Shown here piece by piece: positions 1-7,945 of a DNA stretch of 47,938 bases. A program made the position numbers and the translations under genes. The stretch is from Candidatus Lachnoclostridium stercoravium (lineage in GTDB: Bacteria > Bacillota > Clostridia > Lachnospirales > Lachnospiraceae): contig DWZA01000002.1 of NCBI GenBank assembly GCA_019118365.1, positions 1 through 47,938 on the forward strand, read 5' to 3'. The notes below the pieces were generated by a model. That model was not told where the DNA came from, searched no databases, and was given only the letters and a program-made list of their open reading frames with translations. How positions within the stretch are numbered: the first letter of the stretch is position 1; each line of letters opens with the position of its first letter.

Positions 1-1592
1 GCGGTATGAACCTTAAAACCATACTTTTCAAGAATATATTCCTTGATTCTCTTGTAGGTAACACGTTCTTTTGGCTTATATTGCTCCGCTCTCTGGACAA
101 TTTTATCCACTGGAATCTTGCCTTCGCCCTCGCCAAACTCCACGTCAATGTGGATATAACTATCTGGTTTTTTGTGGGATAAAAGAACTACCGTCTCCAC
201 ATTCGCCGTCGCCGGAAACATATCCACGCAGCAGATCTTCTCCACCCGGTACCCCCGCTCCTGCAGAACGATCAGATCACGGACCAGGCTGGTAGGCTTA
301 CAGGAGACGTATACGATCCTGTCCACAGCAAAATCAATGATCTTCCCTAAAGCCTTGGGGTGGATCCCATCTCTTGGAGGATCCAGGATGATCAGATCCG
401 GCTTGTCTTTGATCTCGTCGATCACCTTCAGCACGTCGCCGGCGATAAACTCGCAGTTGTCCAGACCGTTCTCTCTGGCGTTTTCCCTGGCGGCTTCCAC
501 CGCTTCCTCTACGATCTCCACGCCTACCACTTTTTTGGCCACCGGCGCAGCGATCTGGGCGATAGTTCCCGTACCGCTGTATAGATCGAAGACCACCTTA
601 TCCTTCGTCTCTCCAATGTAGCTGCGGGCTGTATCATAAAGCACCTCCGCCCCCAGAGAATTTGTCTGGAAAAAGGAGAATGGGGATATCCTGAACTTCA
701 GACCCAGAAGTTCTTCGTAAAAATATTCCTTTCCATAAAGCACGTCTGTGCCGTCATTCTGGACCACGTCTGCCAGGCTGTCGTTTTTTGTATGCAAGAT
801 CCCGGCCAGGCTTCCTTCAAGGGGAAGCGCCAGTATCCCGTCTTTCCAGCCATTTAACAATCCCTCTTCATCGATCCCCTCCGGCAGCGCTTCCTTCTGG
901 GTCGTCGTCACCAGGTCTACCAGGATCTCTCCGGTCTTTACGGCCCGGCGCACAAGAAGGTGGCGCAGATAGCCCTGATGAGCCAGTTTCCTGTAAAAAG
1001 GCACGCCCCTTTCTTTAAAAAATTCCCTTGTCGCAGTAAGGATCTGGCTAAAATCATCATGGACGATCTTGCAGCCGTCCGCGTTTACCACATCGTAAAA
1101 GCTTCCTCTCTTATGCATTCCCAGGCAGAGAGGGCCGTCTTTGTACTCGTCTCCAAAGGAAAATTCCATCTTATTTCGGTAGCCCTGTACGATCGGACTG
1201 GCCTTGATCCCCTGGAACTCATAGGAGCCGTCTTCTACTACAGCATCCAGAAGGGACTTGACCTGCCCTTCCTTGATGTTCAGCTGCTCCTCGTAAGGAA
1301 TGGTCTGGTACAGACAGCCGCCGCATGTTCCGAAATGGCAGCAGGGATCTTTTGCCGTCTCCAGAGGTGACAGCGAAAGCACTTCAAGAATGGTTCCCTC
1401 GCTTTTTCCTTTCCGCCGTTTTGTAATAACAACACGTACCTTCTGTCCTGGGATCCCGTTTTTTACGATCACTTTTTCCCTTGTTTTTTCTGTTCCTTCG
1501 GGAGTCTCCTTCTCTTCCTCGACCCAAAGGATCCCCTTATTTGGAAAATCAATACGCTCTATGATCCCTTCGTACTGTCCGCCTTTTTTCAT
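1..1592 (-). CDS. rlmD: 23S rRNA (uracil-5-)-methyltransferase RlmD/RumA family, 3' end outside window
   Basis: This is a SAM-dependent RNA methyltransferase of the RumA/TrmA family, expected to make 5-methyluridine in 23S rRNA. Reading leftward from ATG 1592 there is a TRAM-like N-terminal region, then the iron-sulfur motif C-x5-CGGC (CHFGTCGGC), the SAM-binding motif DLYSGTGTIAQ, the DPPRDG motif and the catalytic-cysteine segment YVSCKPTSLVRDL. After the catalytic domain the frame continues into a tail containing VEFGEGEGKIPVDKI, typical of Clostridia homologues, and runs off the left edge without a stop. The start is supported by AAGGAG at 1605-1610. The frame is open further upstream, but no better start was found. 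Which uridine is modified (1939 or 747) cannot be told from the sequence. Confidence 0.93.
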   Translation of the reverse strand, partial: MKKGGQYEGIIERIDFPNKGILWVEEEKETPEGTEKTREKVIVKNGIPGQKVRVVITKRRKGKSEGTILEVLSLSPLETAKDPCCHFGTCGGCLYQTIPYEEQLNIKEGQVKSLLDAVVEDGSYEFQGIKASPIVQGYRNKMEFSFGDEYKDGPLCLGMHKRGSFYDVVNADGCKIVHDDFSQILTATREFFKERGVPFYRKLAHQGYLRHLLVRRAVKTGEILVDLVTTTQKEALPEGIDEEGLLNGWKDGILALPLEGSLAGILHTKNDSLADVVQNDGTDVLYGKEYFYEELLGLKFRISPFSFFQTNSLGAEVLYDTARSYIGETKDKVVFDLYSGTGTIAQIAAPVAKKVVGVEIVEEAVEAARENARENGLDNCEFIAGDVLKVIDEIKDKPDLIILDPPRDGIHPKALGKIIDFAVDRIVYVSCKPTSLVRDLIVLQERGYRVEKICCVDMFPATANVETVVLLSHKKPDSYIHIDVEFGEGEGKIPVDKIVQRAEQYKPKERVTYKRIKEYILEKYGFKVHT

Positions 1593-1775
1593 GATATCTC
1601 TGATCTCCTTAAAATTCTCATTACTTCTTCCACAGAAGTTTTTCCTAGTGTAAACTGCTCTAATAATTTTTCTCCCTGAGCTTCCGGATCTGATATTAAG
1701 CTCCACAGGAAAAGGGCCGCTGCAGAATCTTTTTAAGGAAACTACAACGACCCTTTTCTGATCTTCGAGTGTAAC

Positions 1776-1797
1776 AAAATCAGGGCTGTTACCTTTA
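1776..1797. other. Short inverted repeat at the 3' end of the small membrane protein gene
   Basis: On the minus strand the bases just after the stop codon contain GTAACA and TGTTAC separated by about 10 nt. It may be a weak transcript-end hairpin. It also resembles two mobile-element termini (GTAACAG) placed face to face, but is too short to assign. Confidence 0.3.
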
Positions 1798-2127
1798 TTT
1801 ATCCGTCTTTTCCTTTTCCTTCGTCTCTTCTTCATCGAAAAAGTCATCGTCAAAATCATCGTCGAAATCGTCTTCAAAATCTTCCAGATAATCCGGAGTG
1901 AAGAAACGATATACCGCGTAAGCGATCGCCGCTACTGTAGCTACGATGCCGATGATCGCCAGGATCCAGAGGATACAGTTCTTTTTCTTCTCCTCTTCTT
2001 CTTTTCTGTGAAGAAATTCATTCAGCTTTGTAGAATTAACGATCTCTTCTACTTTATTCATCGCGTCCCTACCCATAGAATCAAATCTGTTCATGGCTTC
2101 CTTCCCCATCATGTCAAATCTGTTCAT
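1795..2127 (-). CDS. Small single-pass membrane protein with acidic tail
   Basis: This is a protein of about 110 residues with no known function. It has a polar N-terminal half with repeated MNRFD / MGKEAMNRFD-like units, a basic-acidic patch, one hydrophobic segment (ILWILAIIGIVATVAAIAYAV) and a C-terminal tail made almost only of Asp, Glu and Phe (FEDDFDDDFDDDFFDEEE). Similar small proteins occur in Lachnospiraceae. I chose ATG 2127 over ATG 2151 because GGAAGGGA lies 9 nt before 2127, inside the longer frame, and 2151 has no ribosome site. An unusual acidic Phe-rich tail on the predicted cytoplasmic side could bind a basic partner, but this is a guess. Confidence 0.75.
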   Translation of the reverse strand: MNRFDMMGKEAMNRFDSMGRDAMNKVEEIVNSTKLNEFLHRKEEEEKKKNCILWILAIIGIVATVAAIAYAVYRFFTPDYLEDFEDDFDDDFDDDFFDEEETKEKEKTDK

Positions 2128-2224
2128 AAACTCACATCCCTTCCTGCTCATAGCTGATGTTTTTGCTTGTTGCTATTATATCACATTCCGTTCTGTTTTA
2201 CTATTATATTTTCTTTAATTTTTT

Positions 2225-2379
2225 GTAACAGTCCAGGACGGCGGGAAAACAGGGGCAAAAACAGGCATTAAGCTTGCTTATAAGCATGCTTTTGCCCCTG
2301 TTTTCACATCGGACGGACCTCCGATGCTTCTTGTCCGGCCTGGGGCCGGGCAAGAAGATGTGCCGTCCTGAGCAGTTAC
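2225..2379. mobile_element. MITE family A, copy 1 (155 bp, IS66-like ends)
   Basis: This non-coding element begins GTAACAGTCCAGGACGGC and ends with the near inverse GCCGTCCTGAGCAGTTAC. Inside it are a long palindrome around AAACAGGGGCAAAA / TTTTGCCCCTGTTTT and a second hairpin with TTCTTGTCCGGCC / GGCCGGGCAAGAA. The 8-bp flanks are AATTTTTT (2217-2224) and AACTTCTT (2380-2387), matching at 6 of 8 positions with both differences C/T, consistent with an old target duplication. The right terminus carries the stop codon of pcrA: TAA at 2376-2378 is part of the GTTAC end. Related copies lie at 31492, 43344 and 46009. Confidence 0.8.
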
Positions 2380-4868
2380 AACTTCTTCAATTTTGCAAAA
2401 GATGCAAACATCTTCTTCTGTCCGGCTTTGTCGAATTCTACGGTTACTTCATAGTCCCGGCCTCCGTCTTTTACTTCCTTTACCGTGCCGTCGCCGAACT
2501 TCATATGGCGCACCCGGTCCCCTGGGCCGTAGTCCAGAGAATCTGCCTTTTCAACTACAAAGGGCCGTCCAAAGTCCGGCGCCTTTGCCCTGGATGAGGA
2601 AGAGTAAGAAGCCGTGCCGGAAGCATAGGGGTTCGCCCCACGTCCTAGGCCTGCGCCGCGTCTTCCAAAACCGCCTTCCGCCGCCATTCCCAGGCTGCCG
2701 AAGCTTCCGGCTCTTCCAAAGCCCTGCTGTCTGGCTGCCGCAGCCATACCGGATCCGGAACCAGAACCGGACTGGCCGAAGGATGAGCCCTGTTCTTCCT
2801 GCTTTCCGCCGCCCCAGCTGCTGCCCCAGCCGTCCGCTGCTCCATCCGAAGCTCCGGACGCGGCCGCCCGGCTTCCAGCTCTAAATCCGCTTCCAAAGCC
2901 GCCTTTCTGCCAGCCTGCCGATCTCTGCCACGGCAGTTCTTCCTCTTCTTTGATCTCCAGCAGTTCCTCCGGGATCTCTTCGATAAAACGGCTGACCTTG
3001 GAATATCTTGTCTCCCCGTGTACCATGCGCATCTTTGCCGCTGTAAGGACCAGATTCTTTTTCGCCCTGGTGATCCCCACATAGCAGAGGCGCCGTTCCT
3101 CTTCCACCGCATCCCGGTCGTCGGACATGATCGACATCATGCTTGGGAAAAGCCCGTCTTCCATGCCGCTTAAATATACGTTGTCAAATTCCAGTCCCTT
3201 CGCGCTGTGGAGAGTCATTAAGGTCACCCGTTCTTCTGAATCGTCCATCCGGTCCACGTCCGCTACCAGCGCCACTTCCTCCAGGAACTCTCCCAGAGTC
3301 GGCGCTTCGCTGGTATTTTCATAGCTTACAGCCTTATTGATCAATTCTTCGATATTTTCCAGTCTGGTCTGACACTCTACCTCGCCTTCTGCCTCCAGCT
3401 CTTTCTGATAACCTGTAGAATGGAGGATATCCTCGATCAGATCTTTGATCGAATATGCAGGATCTTTGATCTTTTCCCGGAAATCCTCGATCTGGCTGAC
3501 GAACACCTGGATCTTGGCCGCCGCCTTTCCAATAGACGGCACCGCCGCCGCCCTGGCCATTCCTTCATAAAGGCTGAATCCTCTCTCCGATGCAAAGGCA
3601 GTCACCTTTCCGATGGTCACCGCTCCAATGCCCCTCTTGGGAACGTTGATCACTCTTGTGACCGCCAGATCGTCCTGGCCGTTGGCCACGATCTTCATGT
3701 ATGCCAGGATATCCTTGATCTCCTTCCTCTGGTAGAAGTTTACGCCTCCCACCATCCGGTAAGGCACGTTATGTGCGATAAATTTTTCCTCCAGCATACG
3801 GGACTGGGCGTTGGTGCGGTAAAGCACCGCCGTATCTTTATATGCGTATCCCTTTTCCCGGATATCTTTTACGATAAAATCCGCTTCCTCATAAGCCTGG
3901 TCGAACTGGTAGAATTTCACCTGACTGCCCTCGTCGTTAGCCGTCCAGAGCGTCTTATCCTTGCGCCCCCGGTTGTGGCGGATCACTTCGTTGGCCGCGG
4001 CCAGGATATTTTTCGTGGAACGGTAATTCTGCTCCAGCTTGATCACCCTGGCGCCGGGGAACATTTTTTCAAAGCTTAAGATATTTTCAATATCCGCTCC
4101 CCGGAATTTATAGATCGACTGATCGTCGTCTCCCACCACGCAGAGATTCCTGTATTTTCCGGCCAGAAGGCTTACCAGGAAGAACTGGGCGTAGTTGGTA
4201 TCCTGGTATTCGTCCACCATGATATATTTAAATCGCTCCTGATAATATTCCCGCACTTCTTCGCTGGTCCGCAGAAGCTCTACGGTCTTCACGATCAGAT
4301 CGTCGAAATCCAGGGCATTGTTCTTCTTCAGCTGGTTCTGATATTCCCGGTAGATCTGGGCCAGCTTCTTTTCCCGGTAATCCCCGCCGGCGTTCTTCTC
4401 AAATTCGTCCGGGGACACCAGTTCGTCCTTTGCCGAAGAAATAGCCGCAAGCGCCGCTTTTTCCTTCAGGGTCTTGGGATCGATGTTCAGCGTTTTAAAA
4501 ACATGTTTCATCAGGGTGTTCTGATCGTCGGAATCATAGATGGTAAAATCCGTAGAATACCCCAGGCTTTCAATGTGCCGCCTGAGGATCCGGACGCAGG
4601 AAGAATGGAAGGTGCTCACCCAGACGCTTTCCGCGCCGAATTTCACCAGCCGGTCCACTCTCTCCCTCATCTCGCCTGCCGCCTTATTAGTAAATGTGAT
4701 CGCCATGATGTTCCAGGGATTGACTTCCTTTTCTTCGATCAGATAAGCGATCCTGTGGGTCAGCACCCTGGTCTTTCCAGAACCTGCCCCCGCTAAAACA
4801 AGGAGGGGTCCTTCTGTGCAAAGAACCGCCTCCTGCTGGCATGGATTCAATGAATCATATATGCTCAT
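2376..4868 (-). CDS. pcrA: ATP-dependent DNA helicase PcrA (UvrD/Rep superfamily 1A)
   Basis: This is a 3'-5' DNA helicase for repair and replication restart, about 830 residues from ATG 4868. The SF1A motifs are in order: Walker A AGAGSGKT (residues 26-33), VDEYQDTN (Walker B), GDDDQSIYKFRGAD, EQNYRST, TLHSAKGLEFDNVYL and EEERRLCYVGITRAKK. The C-terminus (GDRVRHMKFGDGTV...) is the Tudor-like PcrA tail that contacts RNA polymerase. Between them lies an unusually long linker rich in Gly, Ser and Ala. I chose ATG 4868 (MSIYDSLNPCQQEAV) instead of the upstream ATG 4955 because AGGAGAGG lies 13 nt before it and conserved sequence starts there. The stop codon belongs to the end of a MITE. Confidence 0.97.
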   Translation of the reverse strand: MSIYDSLNPCQQEAVLCTEGPLLVLAGAGSGKTRVLTHRIAYLIEEKEVNPWNIMAITFTNKAAGEMRERVDRLVKFGAESVWVSTFHSSCVRILRRHIESLGYSTDFTIYDSDDQNTLMKHVFKTLNIDPKTLKEKAALAAISSAKDELVSPDEFEKNAGGDYREKKLAQIYREYQNQLKKNNALDFDDLIVKTVELLRTSEEVREYYQERFKYIMVDEYQDTNYAQFFLVSLLAGKYRNLCVVGDDDQSIYKFRGADIENILSFEKMFPGARVIKLEQNYRSTKNILAAANEVIRHNRGRKDKTLWTANDEGSQVKFYQFDQAYEEADFIVKDIREKGYAYKDTAVLYRTNAQSRMLEEKFIAHNVPYRMVGGVNFYQRKEIKDILAYMKIVANGQDDLAVTRVINVPKRGIGAVTIGKVTAFASERGFSLYEGMARAAAVPSIGKAAAKIQVFVSQIEDFREKIKDPAYSIKDLIEDILHSTGYQKELEAEGEVECQTRLENIEELINKAVSYENTSEAPTLGEFLEEVALVADVDRMDDSEERVTLMTLHSAKGLEFDNVYLSGMEDGLFPSMMSIMSDDRDAVEEERRLCYVGITRAKKNLVLTAAKMRMVHGETRYSKVSRFIEEIPEELLEIKEEEELPWQRSAGWQKGGFGSGFRAGSRAAASGASDGAADGWGSSWGGGKQEEQGSSFGQSGSGSGSGMAAAARQQGFGRAGSFGSLGMAAEGGFGRRGAGLGRGANPYASGTASYSSSSRAKAPDFGRPFVVEKADSLDYGPGDRVRHMKFGDGTVKEVKDGGRDYEVTVEFDKAGQKKMFASFAKLKKL

Positions 4869-4964
4869 ATGTATAAATATTCCTCTCCTAATTCTATCGT
4901 CCGTCATTATCCGGACAGTTACGTATAGGATATCAGTTTCGATCTTTAATGTCAATAAGGTTGC

Positions 4965-5007
4965 GCCGGCTCATTCAGGCTTCTCCAAGCCGGCTCATTC
5001 AGGCTTC
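4965..5007. repeat. 19-bp direct repeat with 24-bp period over a gene end
   Basis: The 19-mer GCCGGCTCATTCAGGCTTC occurs at 4965-4983 and again at 4989-5007. The right copy contains the last codons and TGA stop of the secreted protein gene ending at 4999, so a small tandem duplication copied the 3' end of that gene into the spacer. Confidence 0.85.
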
Positions 5008-5916
5008 CGGATCCCATCTGCCGCTCTCGTCCAGATAATACCATTTTCCCAGTTCCGGGCAGATCCAGCCGGTCTGCATAAGCCCTGTTTCTTTATCAAA
5101 ATAATACCAGCTTCCGTCCACCAGGAGCCAGCCGCCGCGGAAATACCGGTTGTCCGGCAGGCGGTAACGCCAGCCGTCTGTATTTTCCACCCACTCGCCT
5201 TCCAGGCGCAGGGCCGAACCGTCGATCGCAGTCGCGCTGAACCCGTAATCGCTGGGATAGAGATAGCGCTCCTGGGACGTGCCTACGGGCACTGCCCGGA
5301 CTCTGGCATAATACTGTCCGGATAACTCTGTCCCGTACCCGTCCAGAAGGCAGGATGTGACGCGCCCTGTGGAGATCGTCTTTACTGTTTCACTGCCGTT
5401 CATCAGATCCACCTCATAGCCGCTGGCCTCCGGTACCGCGTCCCACAGAAGGGTTCTTGGGCTTGTTTCGGAAAAACGGACATTTTCAGGGGTCGTCAGC
5501 TTGTAGATGACCGGGCCGTATTTGACGCGGATCACCAGATCTCCGTACTCGTCCACCTCTGAATCCAGAGCTTCCGCCTGGGAATAGTCGGCGGTAAAGT
5601 GGTACTTGCGGTTATCGTTTCCATCATAAAAATACCGGCTGCTCTTTGATGGCGTCAAAGTCACCTTAAACCGGATATAATCTCCCGGCTGGTAATCTTC
5701 CTCCTCCATCTCGATCTCCTCTACATCTGCGATCTCATACGTCCCGTTTTCCGGGGCGATCACTTCTGACGGCCAGCTTAACTGCCCCTCCTCCACCTCG
5801 TCCACGAAATGAAGCTTTATATTTGTGATGCTGGAGTCTGCCTTCGCCGTGCCCGCAGCCAGGAGCGCCGCGAAAAGTCCGGCAAAAACAGCCGCCGATG
5901 CTCTTTTATTTCTCAT
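4999..5916 (-). CDS. Secreted protein with C-terminal wall-binding (WYYF-type) repeats
   Basis: This is an exported protein of about 305 residues. It has a signal peptide (MRNKRASAAVFAGLFAALLAAG, cut near TAKA-DSS), then acidic beta-rich sequence, a fibronectin-III-like stretch around residues 145-225 (TTPENVRFSETSPRTLLWDAV, ASGYEVDL), and two C-terminal repeats with the WYYFD and KWYYLDESG motifs of choline/cell-wall-binding modules. The start at 5916 has GGAGAA just upstream, and the frame before it is the antisense of nothing useful. It follows the coiled-coil exported protein by 16 nt, so the two are probably in one operon with the MMPL gene. The role is unknown; a wall-associated partner of the exporter is plausible. 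Confidence 0.8.
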   Translation of the reverse strand: MRNKRASAAVFAGLFAALLAAGTAKADSSITNIKLHFVDEVEEGQLSWPSEVIAPENGTYEIADVEEIEMEEEDYQPGDYIRFKVTLTPSKSSRYFYDGNDNRKYHFTADYSQAEALDSEVDEYGDLVIRVKYGPVIYKLTTPENVRFSETSPRTLLWDAVPEASGYEVDLMNGSETVKTISTGRVTSCLLDGYGTELSGQYYARVRAVPVGTSQERYLYPSDYGFSATAIDGSALRLEGEWVENTDGWRYRLPDNRYFRGGWLLVDGSWYYFDKETGLMQTGWICPELGKWYYLDESGRWDPEA

Positions 5917-5932
5917 GATCTTCTCCTTTCTC

Positions 5933-7945
5933 TTATTGGAAAAGTCCCAGGATAAAGTTCCAGATTGCTGTGAAGACCGCCGCGATCCTTCCAAGGACCG
6001 TATCCGGCGCCGCCCCTTCTTCCGCCTGGGCGGCCGCTTCCACAGCATCCTCGTCAATCGATATTTCTTTGGTCCTCATAATGATCTGAAGGCTTCTTGG
6101 TTCCTCATTTCTCAGGGAGGTAAACGACACTTTTTCCGCTTTTGTATCAATATCCAGAAGGTTGAAATCTTCATCCAGGCGGGACCACTCGTCCCGCACG
6201 ATATCTGCTATGATATCCTTATTCGCTTTCAGGTCCTGGGACTTGTTCAGGCTCTTTGTCAGCTGCCTTAACGTCCCGGTAAGGCCTTCCAGCGTCCTGT
6301 GAGCACCTTCATTTAAGTCCCTGTCGCAGGCATCCAGCATGCTGTCTGCCACATCCAGCGCGCTCCTTAGGCTTCCCAGAAGTCCTGCTGCATCCACCAT
6401 AGTATCCGAGGTGATCACCAGGATACTGTCCAGCTCGTCGGCGGAATCGAATACTCCGTCTACTATCGTATCGATGCCGTCCACCAGGTCGTCTCCCTTG
6501 TCCGCCATCTTTGCAATAGCTGAAGTCATCCTTTTTGCCTCATAGACCATGGAACCGGCCATTTCCTCCAGAAGCTCCCCGTAGGCTTCCATTTCATCCA
6601 GATCCAGGATCGGCATATCCACTTCCGACGGCGTGGCCAGTTCCGGGATCGTCCCTTCCGGCACATATCCCGCGTCTTCCAGGCTGTCCAGCCAGCTTTG
6701 TATTCCAGCCGCCAGCTCTCCGATCTCCCCGCTTTCTTCCAGGGCGCCCATCTGCTGCTGGAGGGCTTCCACTTCCTGCTTCAGTTTCTCCATCATCTGG
6801 GCCTTATCCTCAAGATCTCCCATGCTGTTGATCTTCTCCAAGGTCTTTTCGATCTTCTCCATGGCGTCCACCATAGTTTCCATCTTCCCTGTCAGACTGT
6901 TGACTGTGCTGGAAATGTCCTCCAGTCCTCTTCCCATCTCCTGGACCGCGGCCGGAAGCTTCGAATCCCCGGTAATGGCCGCAAAATCTGTGATGGTAGC
7001 CTCCAGACGGCTTACGGAAGCCTTGATATCTTCCAGACTGGCGTCTCCTGCCTCCCGGTAGCTGTGGGCTTCTTCCCTGGCTTTATCCAGCTGCTCCAGC
7101 CCGTCGGCAGTCTTCTCCGTATCCTCTGCCATGTCGCCCATGATCTCCAGCATGTCGTCCATGATATCGTCCATGGCGTCGCCTGCGTTCTCCAGGTTTT
7201 CCTTATGCTCTCTGATCTCAGCAATATCGTCCATCTGGCTCATGGTAACGGGCATCATGGCGAAAAATACCCCCGTATTCTCAAAGCTCTCTGTGCCGAT
7301 CTCGAAATGGAACGTCTCTTCGGTCTGTGGAAAGGCCATATATACCGCAGCCTGGTAGGAGCCCAGCGTCTGGAACTGCGCCCCGTCAGCCGCAAAACTT
7401 AAGTCCTCTTCCGTATCCGAAACCATTCCTGCCAGAAGCATAAAATTATTTTTATAATAATCGTCCGCCGCTTCATTTGGCGTCACATGTACGTCCACGG
7501 CGACCAGGCCGGAGGCTCCCGCCAGATCCTCCGGCGCCGCATGGACGCCGTTTAATTTATAGCTTACCTCTGCGTTCCAGGGCACGTCAAGAAATTCTTC
7601 CTTCGGCTTTACTTCATAGTAAAATTTCCGTTCCCCTGTATCTGTGATATTCCAGGTCACTCCGTCGTCCCGCAGCTGCGGTTCGTCCTCTGTGCTCATA
7701 TTTTTCACAGCGCTGTAATAGCCGTAATCGGTGATCTGGCTGTTCCCGTTTAAGTCGCAGGCCTTTACGATGCTCACGTCGTCCACAGAGCCGTCGTAAT
7801 TTAGCAGTATGTACGCCGTCTCGTCCGTGGTGACCGGGACCGTTCCCGCCTGCGCTGTTGCCAGGCAGGAAGGGAACGCCACGGCAAAGGCTGTGATAAA
7901 TGCCGCCGTTCTTCTGATACGATATCTTATTTCTTTCCTTTCCAT
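5933..7945 (-). CDS. Exported coiled-coil protein linked to an MMPL transporter
   Basis: This is a protein of about 670 residues with an N-terminal signal sequence (RRTAAFITAFAVAFPSCLATAQA), a beta-rich region up to about residue 225, a long heptad-rich helical region (about 230-560, for example TGKMETMVDAMEKIEKTLEKI), and a final hydrophobic segment (IAAVFTAIWNFILGLFQ) that likely sits in the membrane. The ribosome site GGAAGG precedes ATG 7945. Its start overlaps the 3' end of the MMPL gene by 19 nt, which implies coupled translation. I do not recognise a named family. Architecture and position suggest an extracytoplasmic accessory of the transporter, comparable to YhgE/Pip-type proteins, but this is inference. 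Confidence 0.8.
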   Translation of the reverse strand: MERKEIRYRIRRTAAFITAFAVAFPSCLATAQAGTVPVTTDETAYILLNYDGSVDDVSIVKACDLNGNSQITDYGYYSAVKNMSTEDEPQLRDDGVTWNITDTGERKFYYEVKPKEEFLDVPWNAEVSYKLNGVHAAPEDLAGASGLVAVDVHVTPNEAADDYYKNNFMLLAGMVSDTEEDLSFAADGAQFQTLGSYQAAVYMAFPQTEETFHFEIGTESFENTGVFFAMMPVTMSQMDDIAEIREHKENLENAGDAMDDIMDDMLEIMGDMAEDTEKTADGLEQLDKAREEAHSYREAGDASLEDIKASVSRLEATITDFAAITGDSKLPAAVQEMGRGLEDISSTVNSLTGKMETMVDAMEKIEKTLEKINSMGDLEDKAQMMEKLKQEVEALQQQMGALEESGEIGELAAGIQSWLDSLEDAGYVPEGTIPELATPSEVDMPILDLDEMEAYGELLEEMAGSMVYEAKRMTSAIAKMADKGDDLVDGIDTIVDGVFDSADELDSILVITSDTMVDAAGLLGSLRSALDVADSMLDACDRDLNEGAHRTLEGLTGTLRQLTKSLNKSQDLKANKDIIADIVRDEWSRLDEDFNLLDIDTKAEKVSFTSLRNEEPRSLQIIMRTKEISIDEDAVEAAAQAEEGAAPDTVLGRIAAVFTAIWNFILGLFQ

